A DNA stretch of 60,246 nucleotides from Saprolegnia diclina VS20 (GCF_000281045.1 NW_008246068.1:1260036-1320281); one strand, 5' to 3'. Shown: positions 41,693 through 53,400, numbered from the stretch's first letter. Notes: a model not told the origin generated them from the letters alone. Made by a program: numbers and translations.

Positions 41693-43213
41693 ATGGGGAT
41701 CCTCGACAAGATCAAGGAGATTGGTCCGCATGCGCTCGTAGACGCAAAGATGGCTCATGCTGCATGCGCGTCTAGAGGATGAGATGAAGCGGACGCAGAA
41801 GAACAAGGCCACGGAAGGCCACCTTGGCCATCTCAAGGCCAAGCTCGCCAAGCTGCGCACGGAGCTGCTCGAAGGCGACAAGTCGAGCGGCGGCGGCGGC
41901 GAAGGTGCGCGCCCATGGTCCTCCTTCTGCCTGCCAACGATGCCATAGGGTTTGATGTGGCGAGGAGTGGCGATGGCCGCGTCGCACTCATCGGGTTCCC
42001 GTCCGTCGGCAAGTCGACGCTCTTGAGTCAGCTCACCGACACCGAGTCCGAGACCAACTCGGTCGAGTTTACGACGCTCACGTGTATTCCTGGCAACCTC
42101 ATGTACAACGACGTGCGCATCCAGGTCCGCATGTCCTCTGCGCACCAGCATCTCATCGCGACCGTAGCTGCTCGATTTGCCCGGTATCATTGAAGGCGCC
42201 GCGCATGGCAAGGGCCGTGGTCGCGAAGTCATTGCGGTCTCCAAGTCGGCCGACATGATCCTCATGGTCCTCGACGCCGGGCGCGAGGAAGGCAACCGCC
42301 ACCGCGCGATCCTCGAGAACGAACTCGAGACCGTCGGGTTGCGCTTGAACCGGAACCCGCCGGATATTTATTTCCGCAAAAAGGCCGGCGGTGGTATCTC
42401 CTTCAACGCGACCGTGCGCCTCACGCGCATGGGCGACGACCCGTACAAGACCGTATACAAGATTCTGCACGAGTACCGGATCCATAACTGCGAGCTGCTC
42501 TTCCGCGAAGACGCGAGCGTCGACGACTTGATCGACGTCATCGAAGGCAACCGCAAGTACATCAAGTGCCTCTACGTCTACAATAAGATCGACGTCATCT
42601 CGATCGAGGACGTCGACCGCCTCGCACGCAACCCGCACTCGGTCGTCATTGCCTGCGAACACAACGGGCGACCGGCGGTACCCTTAACTCTCTTGGTCAA
42701 AGGTTTACGTAGTAATCTGCTCCTTTTGCGATAGCTCAACTTTGACCACTTGCTCGCGACTATGTGGAAGTACATGGGTCTCACGCGTGTTTACACCAAG
42801 CGCCGTGGCGAGGTAACGACTACTCGACTACTCGACCGACCGCCCACGGATCGAGCTTGTAGCAACCCGAGTTTGACGAACCCGTCGTCCTCTCGTCCGA
42901 ACGCAAGGGCACGACCGTCAACGCCGCGTGCATGTCGGTACGCTCACCTGGTTGTGTTGCATTTGTATCAATGTATCAATTACCGTAGATCTCGAAAGAC
43001 ATGCTCGACAACTTCAACTATGCGCTCGTGTGGGGCGTGAGCACCAAGTACAACCCGCAGCGCGTCGGGAAGGAGCACGTCCTCCTCGATGAAGACGTCC
43101 TCCAAGTCATCACCAAGACCGTCAACCAGCAAAAGCACGACAAGAACTACAACAAAAAGGTGCAAGCGCATTGGGACAAGTACAAGGCCAAGAAGAAGGC
43201 GCTCAAGACCTAA
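41693..43213 (+). CDS. DRG2: developmentally regulated GTP-binding protein DRG2
   Basis: Seven exons, 407 aa. Introns: 41724-41775, 41905-41948, 42125-42167, 42678-42734, 42813-42862 and 42938-42988. The N-terminus [20 protein letters not shown] is the DRG2 rather than DRG1 signature. GTPase motifs: [11 protein letters not shown] (G1), the [10 protein letters not shown] switch region, [20 protein letters not shown] (G3) and YNKIDVIS (G4). The DRG-specific insert ([13 protein letters not shown]) and a C-terminal TGS domain ([39 protein letters not shown]) are intact. A lysine-rich tail of about 40 residues extends past the human end. DRG2 binds RWDD/DFRP2-type partners and associates with translating ribosomes. 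The first exon codes for only ten residues, which is why a simple frame search misses the true start. Confidence 0.96.
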
Positions 43214-43281
43214 ACGACCCGCCAGTAGACGAAGCAGACAGACCATAAGATCGGGCATACGATGCTTCAACAGCCGAGATG

Positions 43282-45337
43282 TTAGAGTTTGAGCCACCCC
43301 GGGCGGCCCTTGGCACTCGCACTACTGCGGCCCGACGCTGTCGTCTTGGCATCGGCCGCGGTTGACGCCGATGCGGCGGTTGACGACGGCACGAGCGGCT
43401 GACTCGACGGGTACGCCACACTCGGTCCACCATCGTCGTCCTTGGACTCGGCACCGACCTCATCGAGCTACACAGCGTCCAAGCATGAGACGGGCAACGC
43501 TGACGGACAATATGTCGCTACAATGTCGTGATTGAGGTACGCGCCAAGCTCGGTCGATGCCGTTGGCGGCGACGTCCAGCCGAGGAAGACGTTGGACGCA
43601 GGTACCAGGTGCAAGTCGAGCAGCGACTTGGTCGCATCGAGCTTGGTCATCGGTGGTGTAGTGTAGAGGTAGAACGCACGCGGCGTCGCGAGGCAGCTGG
43701 TCACGAGATCGGCGACGGCTTGCAGCGGTTCGCTCGGATGAAACACTGCTTGGAGGACAACTAGACAGAATTTGAGCATTGATATCGTCCATGCAATAAG
43801 ACGTTGTACCCTTATCGGGAAAACGGACGCGGAGCACGGCTTCCTGGTACACGCTTCGGCGTTGCATGTCGTCAAGCTCCCGCATCGCCAGTGTCCGAAA
43901 CGACTGGCTCTTCTCGGCCGCGTCCTGGCGCGCTTTGAGCGCCTGAGCGAGCAACTGGGCGTCGCTCTTGCCGACGGTCGTGGGCGCCGCCATCGCCGCC
44001 TAGATGGCGTCATATTGCATCCAAATCGAAAATGGACAACTTGTCGTACGTGCTGCAGTTCATGCGGAAACAGGATGCGTGTCTGACGCGCTGGTGTCGA
44101 CGACGCAAGGAGCGCGTCTTGCTTCTTCTTCAAATCGTCGAGACGCATCTCCGTGAGGCTTGCGCCGCGGGGCTGCGCCTGTTCGATACGTTGGTTGGAC
44201 TATTGCAAATGGAGACAGTACCTGCATGCGCGTGATGAGCGGCTGGTACGCATCAAAGGCCGGCGCCGGTAGCGACGACGGCGCTTGCACTTGCGGTCGC
44301 GCACTGTGGTCGATGCGCAGGTCGTCGGCTTCGGTATGGAGCACACGCAGAGCAGCTTGCAGCACGTCGCTCGACTCGGACGCGAGGTGCAGCATGTCGC
44401 CGTCGATGGCAAAGCCACTTGCGACGAGAAACGCAATTCCGCCAGGATGACGTCCGACCGCGTCGACAAACTTTGGGTTCGACGTCCGGATCGACCGCAC
44501 CTTGGGCTCATCTACGAGAGCCAAGTCCACGCGGCTCAAGATACGAAGCGTGTACCTGGCTTGGAAAGAATGTTGCAGAGGATCTTCATAAGCGTCAAGA
44601 CGACCGTACTCGAGACTGCGTCAAAGTTGGAGTTGCGCACGCGCTGGATCGCGTCGTACGGTGTCGATGGCAGCGGCGACGGCGCCGAGACGGCAGGCTC
44701 GGGCGCGGCGGCCACCGGTGCAAGGGCCGGAGTCAACGGCGCTGCTGCCGGCATAGGCGCCGCCACATGTGTGGCGGAGGGCGTCGGTGCGGCGACAACG
44801 CGCGGCGGCGCGACGGGCGAAGACGTCGAGCTCTGGACGCGAAACATACCGGAACCGCTCAGTAGGCCGAGCGCCTGGAGCGTGAGCGAGTCGAGTTCGG
44901 GCCCGCGGATATCGCGGCGCATAAAGTTGAGCGAGTCGTATTCGGGCGAGAGATGGATCTGGAGCTGGGCGAGGATCGCGGCGAGGGTGAGACTGCTGCC
45001 AAAGTTGCCCTGCACGCGGCGACCGTCGACGAGCTGGACGCAGACGCGCACCACCGGGTCGTTCGCGCCGCCTCTTTTCGCCATCATGTCGAGCGTCGCG
45101 TTGGACGAGATGCCCGTGAGGCGAAATGGCAGCGAGAGGTCGACAATCGCGTTCTTGTGGCGGAGCTCGTGGCGGTCGGCGTCGACGTCATGCAGCTCAC
45201 AGGCCTTGCGCAGTACGTCCGACTAGGGAACCTCTCGATGAGGTTGCATGATGCAGTCGGAAGCCTCGTACCATGGACGTGCCCGCAGTCACAGGGACCT
45301 TCTTCCGGTGGCCATCGAGCAGCACGGTGAGGCTCAT
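43282..45337 (-). CDS. TUG/ASPSCR1-type UBX protein with PUB domain (p97/CDC48 adaptor)
   Basis: Seven exons, 588 aa. Introns: 45223-45271, 44512-44555, 44179-44221, 44000-44049, 43761-43809 and 43468-43521. It opens with MSLTVLLDGHRKKVPVTAGT, nearly identical to the TUG ubiquitin-like domain of ASPSCR1, and a second ubiquitin-like stretch follows (VVRVCVQLVDGRRVQGNF). An alanine/proline linker leads to a PUB domain (ILCNILSKPDEPKVRSIRTS, GIAFLVASGF), then AQPRGASLTEMRLDDLKKKQ, then a UBX domain (AVLRVRFPDKVVLQAVFHPS, FYLYTTPP). The tail GRPGWLKL also recalls TUG. UBX and PUB domains bind the AAA ATPase p97/CDC48, so a role in p97 hexamer control or membrane-protein retention is likely. Animal ASPSCR1 has no PUB domain that I know of; PUB plus UBX is the layout of UBXN6. 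This protein appears to combine both. Confidence 0.92.
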
Positions 45338-45822
45338 CGTCCCGAAATCGCAAGATCACCACGGCAAATTGGGTCCGATACAAACAGCCTGCCTGTATGT
45401 AGCATACAATTGCCAAGCTTAAATCCAGCGACGACCAGATCTGAGGGTATTTACAGGATATCATGCGCACTCAATTCCTGCGCCATTTTGATTGGCTACA
45501 ATGTGGTCGCGCGACCAGACTGCCAGCTTCAACTGCGATCGATCGGCTCCCGCTGCACCACACGTATATTGAGCTCTAGCCTCACCAGCATCAACTAAGC
45601 TTAAGCTTACCTGCGCTCTGTGTTGCTCAATGGATGGGTCGTCGTGACGTACAGAACTCGACTTGACTGCAAGTTCTGTGATGGAATCGGACCATGCGAT
45701 TGGCCAAAATGCAACCTACGACCACAAAAGGAGCTGCGGCGTCGCGTATCCGGCTCGTATCCGGAGGATTTACCGTCGATCTTGCGTGATTACAAAAGCT
45801 TTTGCCGTTTACAAACCCAGCG
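45338..45822. promoter_or_regulatory. divergent region between TUG-like and isomerase genes
   Basis: CCAAT-type boxes (ATTGG) occur at 45491-45495 and 45699-45703. ATCCGG motifs occur at 45748-45753 and 45759-45764, 59-75 nt before the isomerase ATG. No gene seen. Confidence 0.5.
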
Positions 45823-46552
45823 ATGGCGACCGAGACCAAGCCGACGACGACCAAGCTCCACTCGTACTGGCGCAGCAGCTGCTCGTGGCGCGTGCGCATC
45901 TCGCTGGCCTACAAGCAGATCCCGTACGAGTACATTGGCGTGAACCTCCTCAAGGGCGAGCAGGTCGGGCCGACCTTCACGGCCATCAACCCCAACGGGC
46001 GCGTGCCCACGCTCGAGATCGACGGCCACGTCTTGCACCAGAGCGGTGCGATCCTCGAGTACCTTGAAGAGACGCATCCGACGCACCCGCTTCTGCCGGC
46101 TAACGCGCTTGGCCGCGCCCACGTCCGCAACCTCTGCGGCCTCATCGGCTGCGACATCCAGCCGGTCCAGAACCTCGCCGTCATGAAGCGCGTACGCCAT
46201 GCACTCAACTCGTCATCATGGCGGTAGAGCTCATGGATATGCTATGGGGTAGGCGGTCATCAACTACGCGGAAGCCGACCAAATGGCGGCGCGCATGGCA
46301 TGGAGCAAGGAGTGGATCGAGCGTGGCTTTGACGTGCTCGAGGCCGAGCTCGCCAAGACCGCCGGCAAGTACTGCGTCGGCGACGCCATCTCGCTCGCGG
46401 ACGTGTACCTTGAGCCGCAGGTGTACAACGCCAACCGCTTCAAGGTCGACATGGCCAAGTACCCGACGATCTCGCGTATCGTTGCGGCGCTCGCCGAGCA
46501 CCCGGCGTTCTACGCTGCGCACCCGTCGCAGCAGCCAGACGCGACCGAGTAG
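45823..46552 (+). CDS. maleylacetoacetate isomerase / zeta-class glutathione transferase
   Basis: Two exons, 222 aa, the usual family length. The single intron is 46192-46252 (61 nt; AG at 46226-46227 is a weaker acceptor). The catalytic motif SSCSWRVRI (SSCSxR) lies at residues 18-26. INPNGRVPTLEIDG with the cis-proline and HQSGAILEYLEE complete the thioredoxin-like domain. The helical C-terminal domain has GKYCVGDAISLADVYLEPQV and NANRFKVDMAKYPTI. The enzyme isomerises maleylacetoacetate to fumarylacetoacetate with glutathione in tyrosine/phenylalanine breakdown, in the cytosol. No other gene of the pathway is in the window. Confidence 0.96.
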
Positions 46553-46599
46553 GCAATCTACGTCGTACACTGTTTTTGTTCTATCAACATGGTATAAGC

Positions 46600-47574
46600 C
46601 TATGCTATTCTGGTGCCGGCTTCTTCGTGGAGCTTGGTCGCGTGCTGGACGAGGAAGCGGGTGCAGCCGACGCCAAAGACATCGCCGTGGTGGAGCCGCG
46701 TCTTCTCCGACGGAAGCCCAGACGGACTCAAACGAAAGCCCGTGCCGTTGGTGCTGCCGAGGTCGGTCAGGTAAAAGCCACAGAGGCGTTCGTCGTCCGA
46801 GTCAAGCTCGACGCTCGACGTCGAGAGCGGCTCGGCGGCGGCACGAAACTCGATCGTGCAGTGGGCGCCCGAGACCGTCACGTCGTTCTCGATGCACAGC
46901 GTGCAGCTCGTCTTGCGGCCGATCGTAACGAGCGACGCCCCAATGCGCTGCGTCACGCCTTCCATCGGGCCTTTGGTAAACTTGATTTGGAGGTACGGCG
47001 ACGACTTGCCGTGGAAGGATGCGTCGACGATGCGGAACTCGGTGTCGCCAATCTTGACGTGGTCGTGCATGCTCAGGAGCCGCGTCTCGTGCGGCGCCAA
47101 GTAGAGAAACGTGCCGGTCGTCGACCCGACGTCCTGGAGGTAGTACGTGTTGCGCACGCACGAGAGCGAGAAATGCACGCGGCTCACGACGCTGTCTTCC
47201 AAGATGATCTCGTTCTTCTCGAGGCGGCCGCCACACGCGCCTTGGGGGCCCACCAGGATGCGGATGCTCCCGATCGGCTCGTCCACGAGCGACGTCAAGA
47301 TGAGCTTCTCGCTCGGCGTTGGCACTGCATTGCACGTCACGGGTACGATCGCTGGTTTGGTCGGCGTCGGCGGCAGCGCCTTGGCGACGTCGCCGATATC
47401 GCCCTCGACGAGCTTGGTCGTCGATGCGGGCGCCGAGAGCACGACGCTGCGCCAGAGGAGGAGGAGGAGGCAGCAGGCGAGGAAGTACGCAGCGTGCTCG
47501 GACCGCTCGAGCACCTCGAACGTCCACGCAGAGAACCCGAGCATGATGGACGCGAGGACGCCGTCGAGGAGCAT
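46600..47574 (-). CDS. membrane protein with two FHA domains
   Basis: Single exon, 324 aa from ATG 47574. Earlier in-frame starts (ATG 47700, GTG 47865) add sequence without the local coding bias and are less likely. Two hydrophobic segments come first (VLASIMLGFSAWTF and AAYFLACCLLLLLWRSVVL), then two forkhead-associated domains in the soluble part. FHA1 shows the phosphothreonine-binding SRVHFSL and YYLQDVGSTTGTFLYL; FHA2 shows IGRKTSCTLCI, VSGAHCTIEF and YLTDLGSTNGTGFRL. The binding Arg/Ser/His/Asn pattern is good in FHA1. In FHA2 the Arg before Ser-x-x-His is not obvious (VSGAHC). FHA domains read phosphothreonine, so this is a membrane-anchored phosphopeptide-binding adaptor. Its 3' end converges on the isomerase gene, 47 bp apart. 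Confidence 0.87.
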   Translation of the reverse strand: MLLDGVLASIMLGFSAWTFEVLERSEHAAYFLACCLLLLLWRSVVLSAPASTTKLVEGDIGDVAKALPPTPTKPAIVPVTCNAVPTPSEKLILTSLVDEPIGSIRILVGPQGACGGRLEKNEIILEDSVVSRVHFSLSCVRNTYYLQDVGSTTGTFLYLAPHETRLLSMHDHVKIGDTEFRIVDASFHGKSSPYLQIKFTKGPMEGVTQRIGASLVTIGRKTSCTLCIENDVTVSGAHCTIEFRAAAEPLSTSSVELDSDDERLCGFYLTDLGSTNGTGFRLSPSGLPSEKTRLHHGDVFGVGCTRFLVQHATKLHEEAGTRIA

Positions 47575-48463
47575 GCAAATTCGGCAATATTTTGGCAGAT
47601 GGCAAAGTTTATGGCGCTGGGTTCGTGCCCCGGGGCACCATACGTGGCAGAAGCCTGTACCGTACGTCCCGCTGGCTACTCTGACGCCAGGATCGAGCAT
47701 GGGTGGTGGTGCTCTATGCACCGGGCAGAAAGAACAGGCGCGAAATTTCGAGCCGCCTCGTATGATGGAGGCCTCGGCGGATCCGAGAAGGAATCCGACC
47801 ACAGCTGCGCGCGATCGCGGGGATCGAGCTGCCGTTGACAGCGACCTGGGTACCAGCTGCGCCACCTCAAGACTTCCTTTGGGCTAGTGCAGTTGCTTGC
47901 AACGACCAACCGCGTACGCATTTCGCCAGCGAAGGGTCCCGTGATGTATCTTGGTCAGCACCAAAATTTGGGCTCCTGGGTGTGACTTGGAGTTATTAGA
48001 TTCAGAGTCTCGAGTGCTAACGATTACACCATACTGTACGAGCGCACGGCCTGGAGTTATTTGCACAGCTGGCCTGGCGACCACGACGGCTTGCGCGTCA
48101 CCATCCGTACGTGGCAGCGTGCATGCGTCGTTGGTCCAAATAATTTTGCTGAATTTGGCTCTTGGCACATACATCATCACGCAACTTCTCGGATGGCAAG
48201 CGACGTCAACCACCAAGGCGTCGCCACCAACGTTATAGCGGCGCTCATTAGCACTCGCAGCGCTGAGAGGTTGCGACTTGGTTGACAGAAGCAAGGGAAA
48301 TGCTTGGCAATTCGTTCTCTTGCCAGAAGCTGCTTGGACCTTCCTTCTCCATTCGACTTTGAAACCATTCCTGTCCGTTCTCATACTGTACATGGCAAGG
48401 CGACGAGGTAGATGGTAGATGGACTGGTATGCCATTTTGAAAGAGTTGGACGACAAGTCTTAG
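47575..48463. other. intergenic, no convincing gene
   Basis: A 190-codon minus frame fills 47884-48456, but its first ATG is at 48435, its composition is unlike neighbouring genes and no family is recognised. I treat it as non-coding unless transcripts say otherwise. Confidence 0.45.
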
Positions 48464-48524
48464 GCTAGGATCAACTAGACTGGTGGTTTCTACAGCTAGG
48501 ATGACTAGACTGGTGGTTTCTACA
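48464..48524. repeat. 30/31-bp tandem duplication at ALG11 3' end
   Basis: Two adjacent near-identical copies at 48464-48494 and 48495-48524, beginning GCTAGGAT and ending GGTGGTTTCTACA; they differ by one indel and one base. The ALG11 stop codon (48520-48522) lies inside the second copy, so the duplication copied the end of the gene. Confidence 0.9.
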
Positions 48525-49869
48525 GCACGGGGGTGAGCGCGGCCAAGAAAGCCTCTCGGAACACGTCGTCCGAGAAGCGGCGCGACGACGCCCGGGCATC
48601 GGCTTGCATGTCGGTGTTGTCGGCGGTCGTCAGCACGCGGTGCATGTTGGCTGCGTACTCGTCGGCGGTCGTCGCAAGGTACCCGGTGCCCGGCTTGACA
48701 ATGTCGGCGGCGGGGCCGCCCGAGTTGTGGGCGATGACAACAACGCCGGCCGCCATCATCTCGACGATGCCGATGCCAAAATGCTCGTTCCGCATCGTAT
48801 GCAGCCCGATGAGCGACTTGGCCAAGTACGCTTCGAGCTGAGCAAACGGCGCGTTGACGACAAACTCGACGTACGACTCGAGGCCGAGACGCGCGCACTC
48901 GTCGCGGAGCGCCTGCACGCGGGCTTCGTCGTCGGCGCCGCGACAGCTCCCGAGGAGCACGAGTTTAAAGTTTGTCGACCGCACCAGCTCGGCATGGTCG
49001 TGCACGAGGCGCGCGAGAGCGGCCAGTTGCAGCGTGTGGTCCTTCTCGGGGCGGAATTGCCCGACCGAGAGCGCGATCGCGTCGCGCCCAGGCAGTGGGT
49101 ACGCTTCAAAGCCCGTCGAGCCGCACGGCGGGTACACGACGAGCGGCGCGGTGTGCGTCCAGAGCTGCTTGATGTGATTGTGCGTCCAGCTCGAGTTGAC
49201 CATGACAACAGTCGCAAACGACCCGACGCACTTGTACAAGAAGGCAAAGAAGCGGTAGTACGCGAGCTTGGCCTGGCTCTTGAGCGCGCTGCCGGCGACG
49301 TCGGCGCTGTTGTTGTATGTCACATCGCGCCGAGCGACGACGCTCAGCATGTCCATTGAGATCGTCGGGTAGTGCGTGTACGTCACGACGCGGGCGCCGC
49401 CGAGCCAAGCGCACGGGTACGTGAATGCGCACCCGGTCGTGTCGATCCAGACGGCCACTGGGCAGCGCAGAAACGCTTCGAGGCCGACGAGCATGCTCCC
49501 AAGGCTCTGCCCGAGAAGCGTAAAGCGGGGGTAATACTTGGCCTCGAGCAAGTGACGGTATCGCAAATGCACCACGTCCACGTGGCACTTGACGTCGGTC
49601 ACTTTAAAGTTGAAGCGGTGGTGCGCATCTTCGAGCAGCGTGGTTGCGCTAATGGCGTCGCCGACGTAGATGACGACGTGCGTGGTCGTGGGCAGTGCTT
49701 GCAGCGCGCAAAAGAGGACACGCTCGCCGCCACCGCCCGACGCAGCATACGGGTGGAAGAAGCCGAGAACGCGATCTTGGCGCGTGGCATTGTAGGCGCG
49801 GAGAAGCAGTAGCACGAGCAGCAGCGCGGCGAACGGCGCCGCAACGACACCGGCGACGACGATCAGCAT
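48520..49869 (-). CDS. ALG11: GDP-Man:Man3GlcNAc2-PP-dolichol alpha-1,2-mannosyltransferase ALG11
   Basis: Single exon, 449 aa, close to family length. The start at 49869 opens a membrane anchor (MLIVVAGVVAAPFAALLLVL); the frame continues upstream without a comparable start context. Signatures: FFHPYAASGGGGERVLFCAL, DVVHLRYRHLLEAKYYPRFT, THYPTISMDML, MVNSSWTHNHIKQLW, VVYPPCGSTGF, SVGQFRPEKDH and the GT4 nucleotide-sugar motif NEHFGIGIVEMMAAGVVVIA. ALG11 adds the fourth and fifth mannoses to the lipid-linked oligosaccharide on the cytosolic face of the endoplasmic reticulum, before flipping, for N-glycosylation. The last codons overlap a short tandem duplication. Confidence 0.96.
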   Translation of the reverse strand: MLIVVAGVVAAPFAALLLVLLLLRAYNATRQDRVLGFFHPYAASGGGGERVLFCALQALPTTTHVVIYVGDAISATTLLEDAHHRFNFKVTDVKCHVDVVHLRYRHLLEAKYYPRFTLLGQSLGSMLVGLEAFLRCPVAVWIDTTGCAFTYPCAWLGGARVVTYTHYPTISMDMLSVVARRDVTYNNSADVAGSALKSQAKLAYYRFFAFLYKCVGSFATVVMVNSSWTHNHIKQLWTHTAPLVVYPPCGSTGFEAYPLPGRDAIALSVGQFRPEKDHTLQLAALARLVHDHAELVRSTNFKLVLLGSCRGADDEARVQALRDECARLGLESYVEFVVNAPFAQLEAYLAKSLIGLHTMRNEHFGIGIVEMMAAGVVVIAHNSGGPAADIVKPGTGYLATTADEYAANMHRVLTTADNTDMQADARASSRRFSDDVFREAFLAALTPVL

Positions 49870-50428
49870 ACTCCACGTGGTCGGCCTGTATGCCCAATCC
49901 CAGTTAAGTTCGCACCAAAAAGGATCTGCTAAGTTCGATTTTTCGACTTGGGCAGTCCGTAACTGTGTTCGGTGCAGCATACTGTCGAACAATGCCACAT
50001 CATACCTAAAAGATGTGGACTCTGCACGAGGCAAGGGTCGCCGATATAACGCGGTATCGAACAGTCCTTGGGAGCTCAGTTCATGGTGCCTCGGCTGCAC
50101 AGCCAAATAACCGCTCGCATTCGATACCTCTAGGTACAAATACAAAGCCCGACCCTCTTATACTGAATATATATGGGTTATGAGAGGCTTCTAAACCTGT
50201 GGGAATGGATTGTATATAATATTGGAGAGGTCTGATGAAACCGCCAAAGGCCACATCCCTCAAAAATAGGCTCGGAAAACCACCGAGCATACAAACATCA
50301 AGTTTAAAAAACGACCGCGTTTCTATTTTTATACATGTTGATTTAAAAAAGCGCTGCAACGGCTTTGAAGAGGCGTCTCAGTCGTGAAGTTGCCAGGTCG
50401 AACGCAAGCCGAGACGCAGCCGTAGCTC
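49870..50428. other. divergent intergenic region ALG11 / P-type ATPase
   Basis: AT-rich for this genome, with TATATGGG and TGTATATAAT stretches near 50168-50220. No gene seen. It should contain both promoters. Confidence 0.5.
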
Positions 50429-53400
50429 ATGACGACCCGCGTTCGCCGATCGTCGGCGGAGATCGTGGCCGCGACCACGGAGCTCCGCCATCGGATGGAA
50501 GCGCGGAAGAAGACGGGGAAGAAGACGGGGAAGAAGGACGCATCCATGGAGGAAGCCAAGCGCGAGCTGGACATGGACGAGCACAAGAAGTCAATCCCCG
50601 AGCTCTGTGCAGACTTGCAGACGTCAGCGACAGAGGTACGAAGCATGCGCATGTCCTAGGAAGAAGCAGGGGAGATGAGATCCTATGTAGGGCATGGTGA
50701 CGGCCACTGCTGACGAACGCCGCAAGATCGATGGGCTCAACAAGCTCACGCCACCACGGTCTACGCCCGAGATCGTCAAGATTTTCCGCGAGCTCACGGG
50801 CTTCTTCTCGCTCTTGCTATGGGCGGGTGGCATCCTCTGCATCGTGTGCTATGCCCTTGTCGGCGGCGAGCCCAACCTCTACCTTGGCATTGTGCTCTTC
50901 TGCGTCGTGATCATTACCGGTCTTTTCTCGTACTCGCAGAACCGCAAATCGTCCAACTTGATGGATTCGTTCAAGAACATGATGCCCACGATCACGACGG
51001 TCATCCGCGACGGCAAGTCGACCAAGTTGGATGCATCATTACTTGTGAGCGGCGACGTCATTGTCCTCAAGGGCGGCGACAAGGTACCAGCCGACATTCG
51101 CATTATTGAAGGCTCGGACGATTTGGCGGTTGACAACTCGTCGCTCACGGGCGAGCCCGAGCCGCTCAAGCGCATCCCGGATTGCACGCACGACAACCCG
51201 CTCGAGACCAAGAACATGTGCTTTTTCGGTACCTTCATTCCGCAAGGCTCCGGCAAGGGCATTGTTGTGCGCACAGGTGATCGCACTGTCATGGGCCGCA
51301 TCGCCAAGCTCGCAACGGGCACAGCAAAGGAGCAGACGCCGATCGCAAAGGAGATCAACCACTTTGTGCACATCATCACAGCCGTCGCCGTGACAATTGG
51401 CATTGTCTTCCTCATCATCGGCTTCCTCATTGGCCAAGATGCGATCACCAACATCGTCTTCATGATCGGTATCATTGTCGCCAACGTACCAGAAGGTCTT
51501 CTTGCCACGCTGACGGTCTGCTTGTCGCTTGCTGCCGCTCGCATGGCGCGCAAGAATGTGCTCGTCAAGAATCTCGAGGGCGTCGAGACGCTTGGTTCTA
51601 CGAGCTGCATTTGCTCCGACAAGACGGGCACGCTCACGCAAAACATCATGACGGTGGCCAGCGTCGTGTACGACAACCAGATCTGGGATGCAGAGTGCTC
51701 GCTGACGCCCGTCGGCAACTACAAGATGGACAACGTCACGTTCCAGCGCCTCCAGCGCTGCGCCACTCTCTGCAACAACGCCGTCTTTGACGAAGATTCG
51801 AAGTTTGAGCGGGTTGTCTCGGGCTCGGGCAGCGATGTGACTGTGAGTCGCGGTCCACCCGTTGCCTTCTCGGACTTTACCGTGACCAAAGAAGGCCTGC
51901 GCGTGCCCCGCATCCTTTGGGAGACGATTGGTGATGCGTCCGAGTCAGCCATGATCAAGTTTGTCCAAGACAAGCGCGACATTATCGACTACCGCAATGA
52001 GAACGCCAAGATCAAGGAGATCCCGTTCAACTCGCGCAACAAGTACCAACTCTCTATCCACAAGCAAGAGAACGACGAGTCCAAGCCAATGCTTCTCGTG
52101 ATGAAGGGTGCCCCTGAGCGCATCTCGGTGCGCTGCGCCAAGATCATGATCAACGGCGAAGTCGTCGACATGACGCCCGAGCGCCGCGCCGAAGTTGAGG
52201 CATGCCAACTTTCCTTGTCCAAGAAGGGCATGCGCGTGCTTGGGTTTGCCGAGAAGGAGCTGCCATTGAGCGACTACCCCCACGGCTACGAGTTCAACAC
52301 GGACAACTGCAACTTTTCGCTCGGTGAGACCGACGTCGATTATGATGCTACGCCGACGCCCAACAAGCGCATCGAAGAGCCGCTCTGCTTCATTGGCCTC
52401 ATGGCTCTCATTGACCCGCCGCGCACCGAAGTCCCGGGCGCCGTCGCCAAGTGCAAGAGCGCCGGCATCAAGGTCATCATGGTCACGGGCGACCACCCGA
52501 TCACGGCCAAGGCGATTGCGCACAAGGTGGGAATTCTCTGGGGTCCAACAAAGGAAGATCTTGAAGAAGAGAACGCCGAGAACGGTGTCGTCAAGGGGGA
52601 CCCGGGCTGGAAGAACCCAGACCTTGCACCCGCGATCGTCGTGCCTGGCTGGACGATCAGCATGGACACACCCGAGGAAGAGTGGGACCGCATCTTGTCG
52701 CACCGTCAGTGTGTCTTTGCGCGCACGTCGCCGCAGCAGAAGCTCATCATCGTCGAAAACTGCCAACGTCGTGGCGAGATCGTGGCCGTGACGGGCGATG
52801 GCGTGAACGACTCGCCAGCGCTCAAGAAGGCCGACATTGGTATTGCGATGGGCATCATGGGCTCGGAAGTCTCGAAAGAAGCGGCCGACATGATCCTCCT
52901 CGACGACAACTTTGCGTCCATCGTGTACGGCGTCGAAGAAGGCCGCAAGGTCTTTGACAACCTCAAGAAGAGTATCTGCTATGCGCTGGCCGTCAACATC
53001 CCGGAGCTCATTCCGTTCCTGACGTACGTGCTCATTGCCATCCCGTGCCCGCTCACAACGATCCTCATGCTCCTCATTTGCCTTGGCACGGACTTGATCC
53101 CTGCGATTGCGCTGGCGTACGAGGAGGCCGAGAACGACATCATGCTGCGGTCTCCACGCCGCCCCAACATTGACCGTCTCGTGACCAAGAAGCTCATTTG
53201 GGTCGCCTACGGTCACATTGGCATGGTCCAAGCCTTTGGGGGTCACGCCATCTACTTCATCGTACTCAACGACTATGGCTACCCGGCCAACCAACTGCCG
53301 GGTCTTGGCCAGATCGACAGCTTTGGGAAGCAAGTGCTGTGGTGCAAGACCAAGAAGGGCGAGTACTGTACGCCGGGTGGGTACTACAGAGACGGCAGTG

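Noticed and set aside
47884-48456. 190-codon minus frame in the FHA/ALG11 gap
   Set aside because: No ATG at its start (first at 48435), no family, and composition unlike neighbouring genes; possible but unsupported.
50505-50540. AAGAAGACGGGG direct repeat
   Set aside because: It encodes the lysine-rich N-terminus of the pump; a simple coding duplication, not an element.
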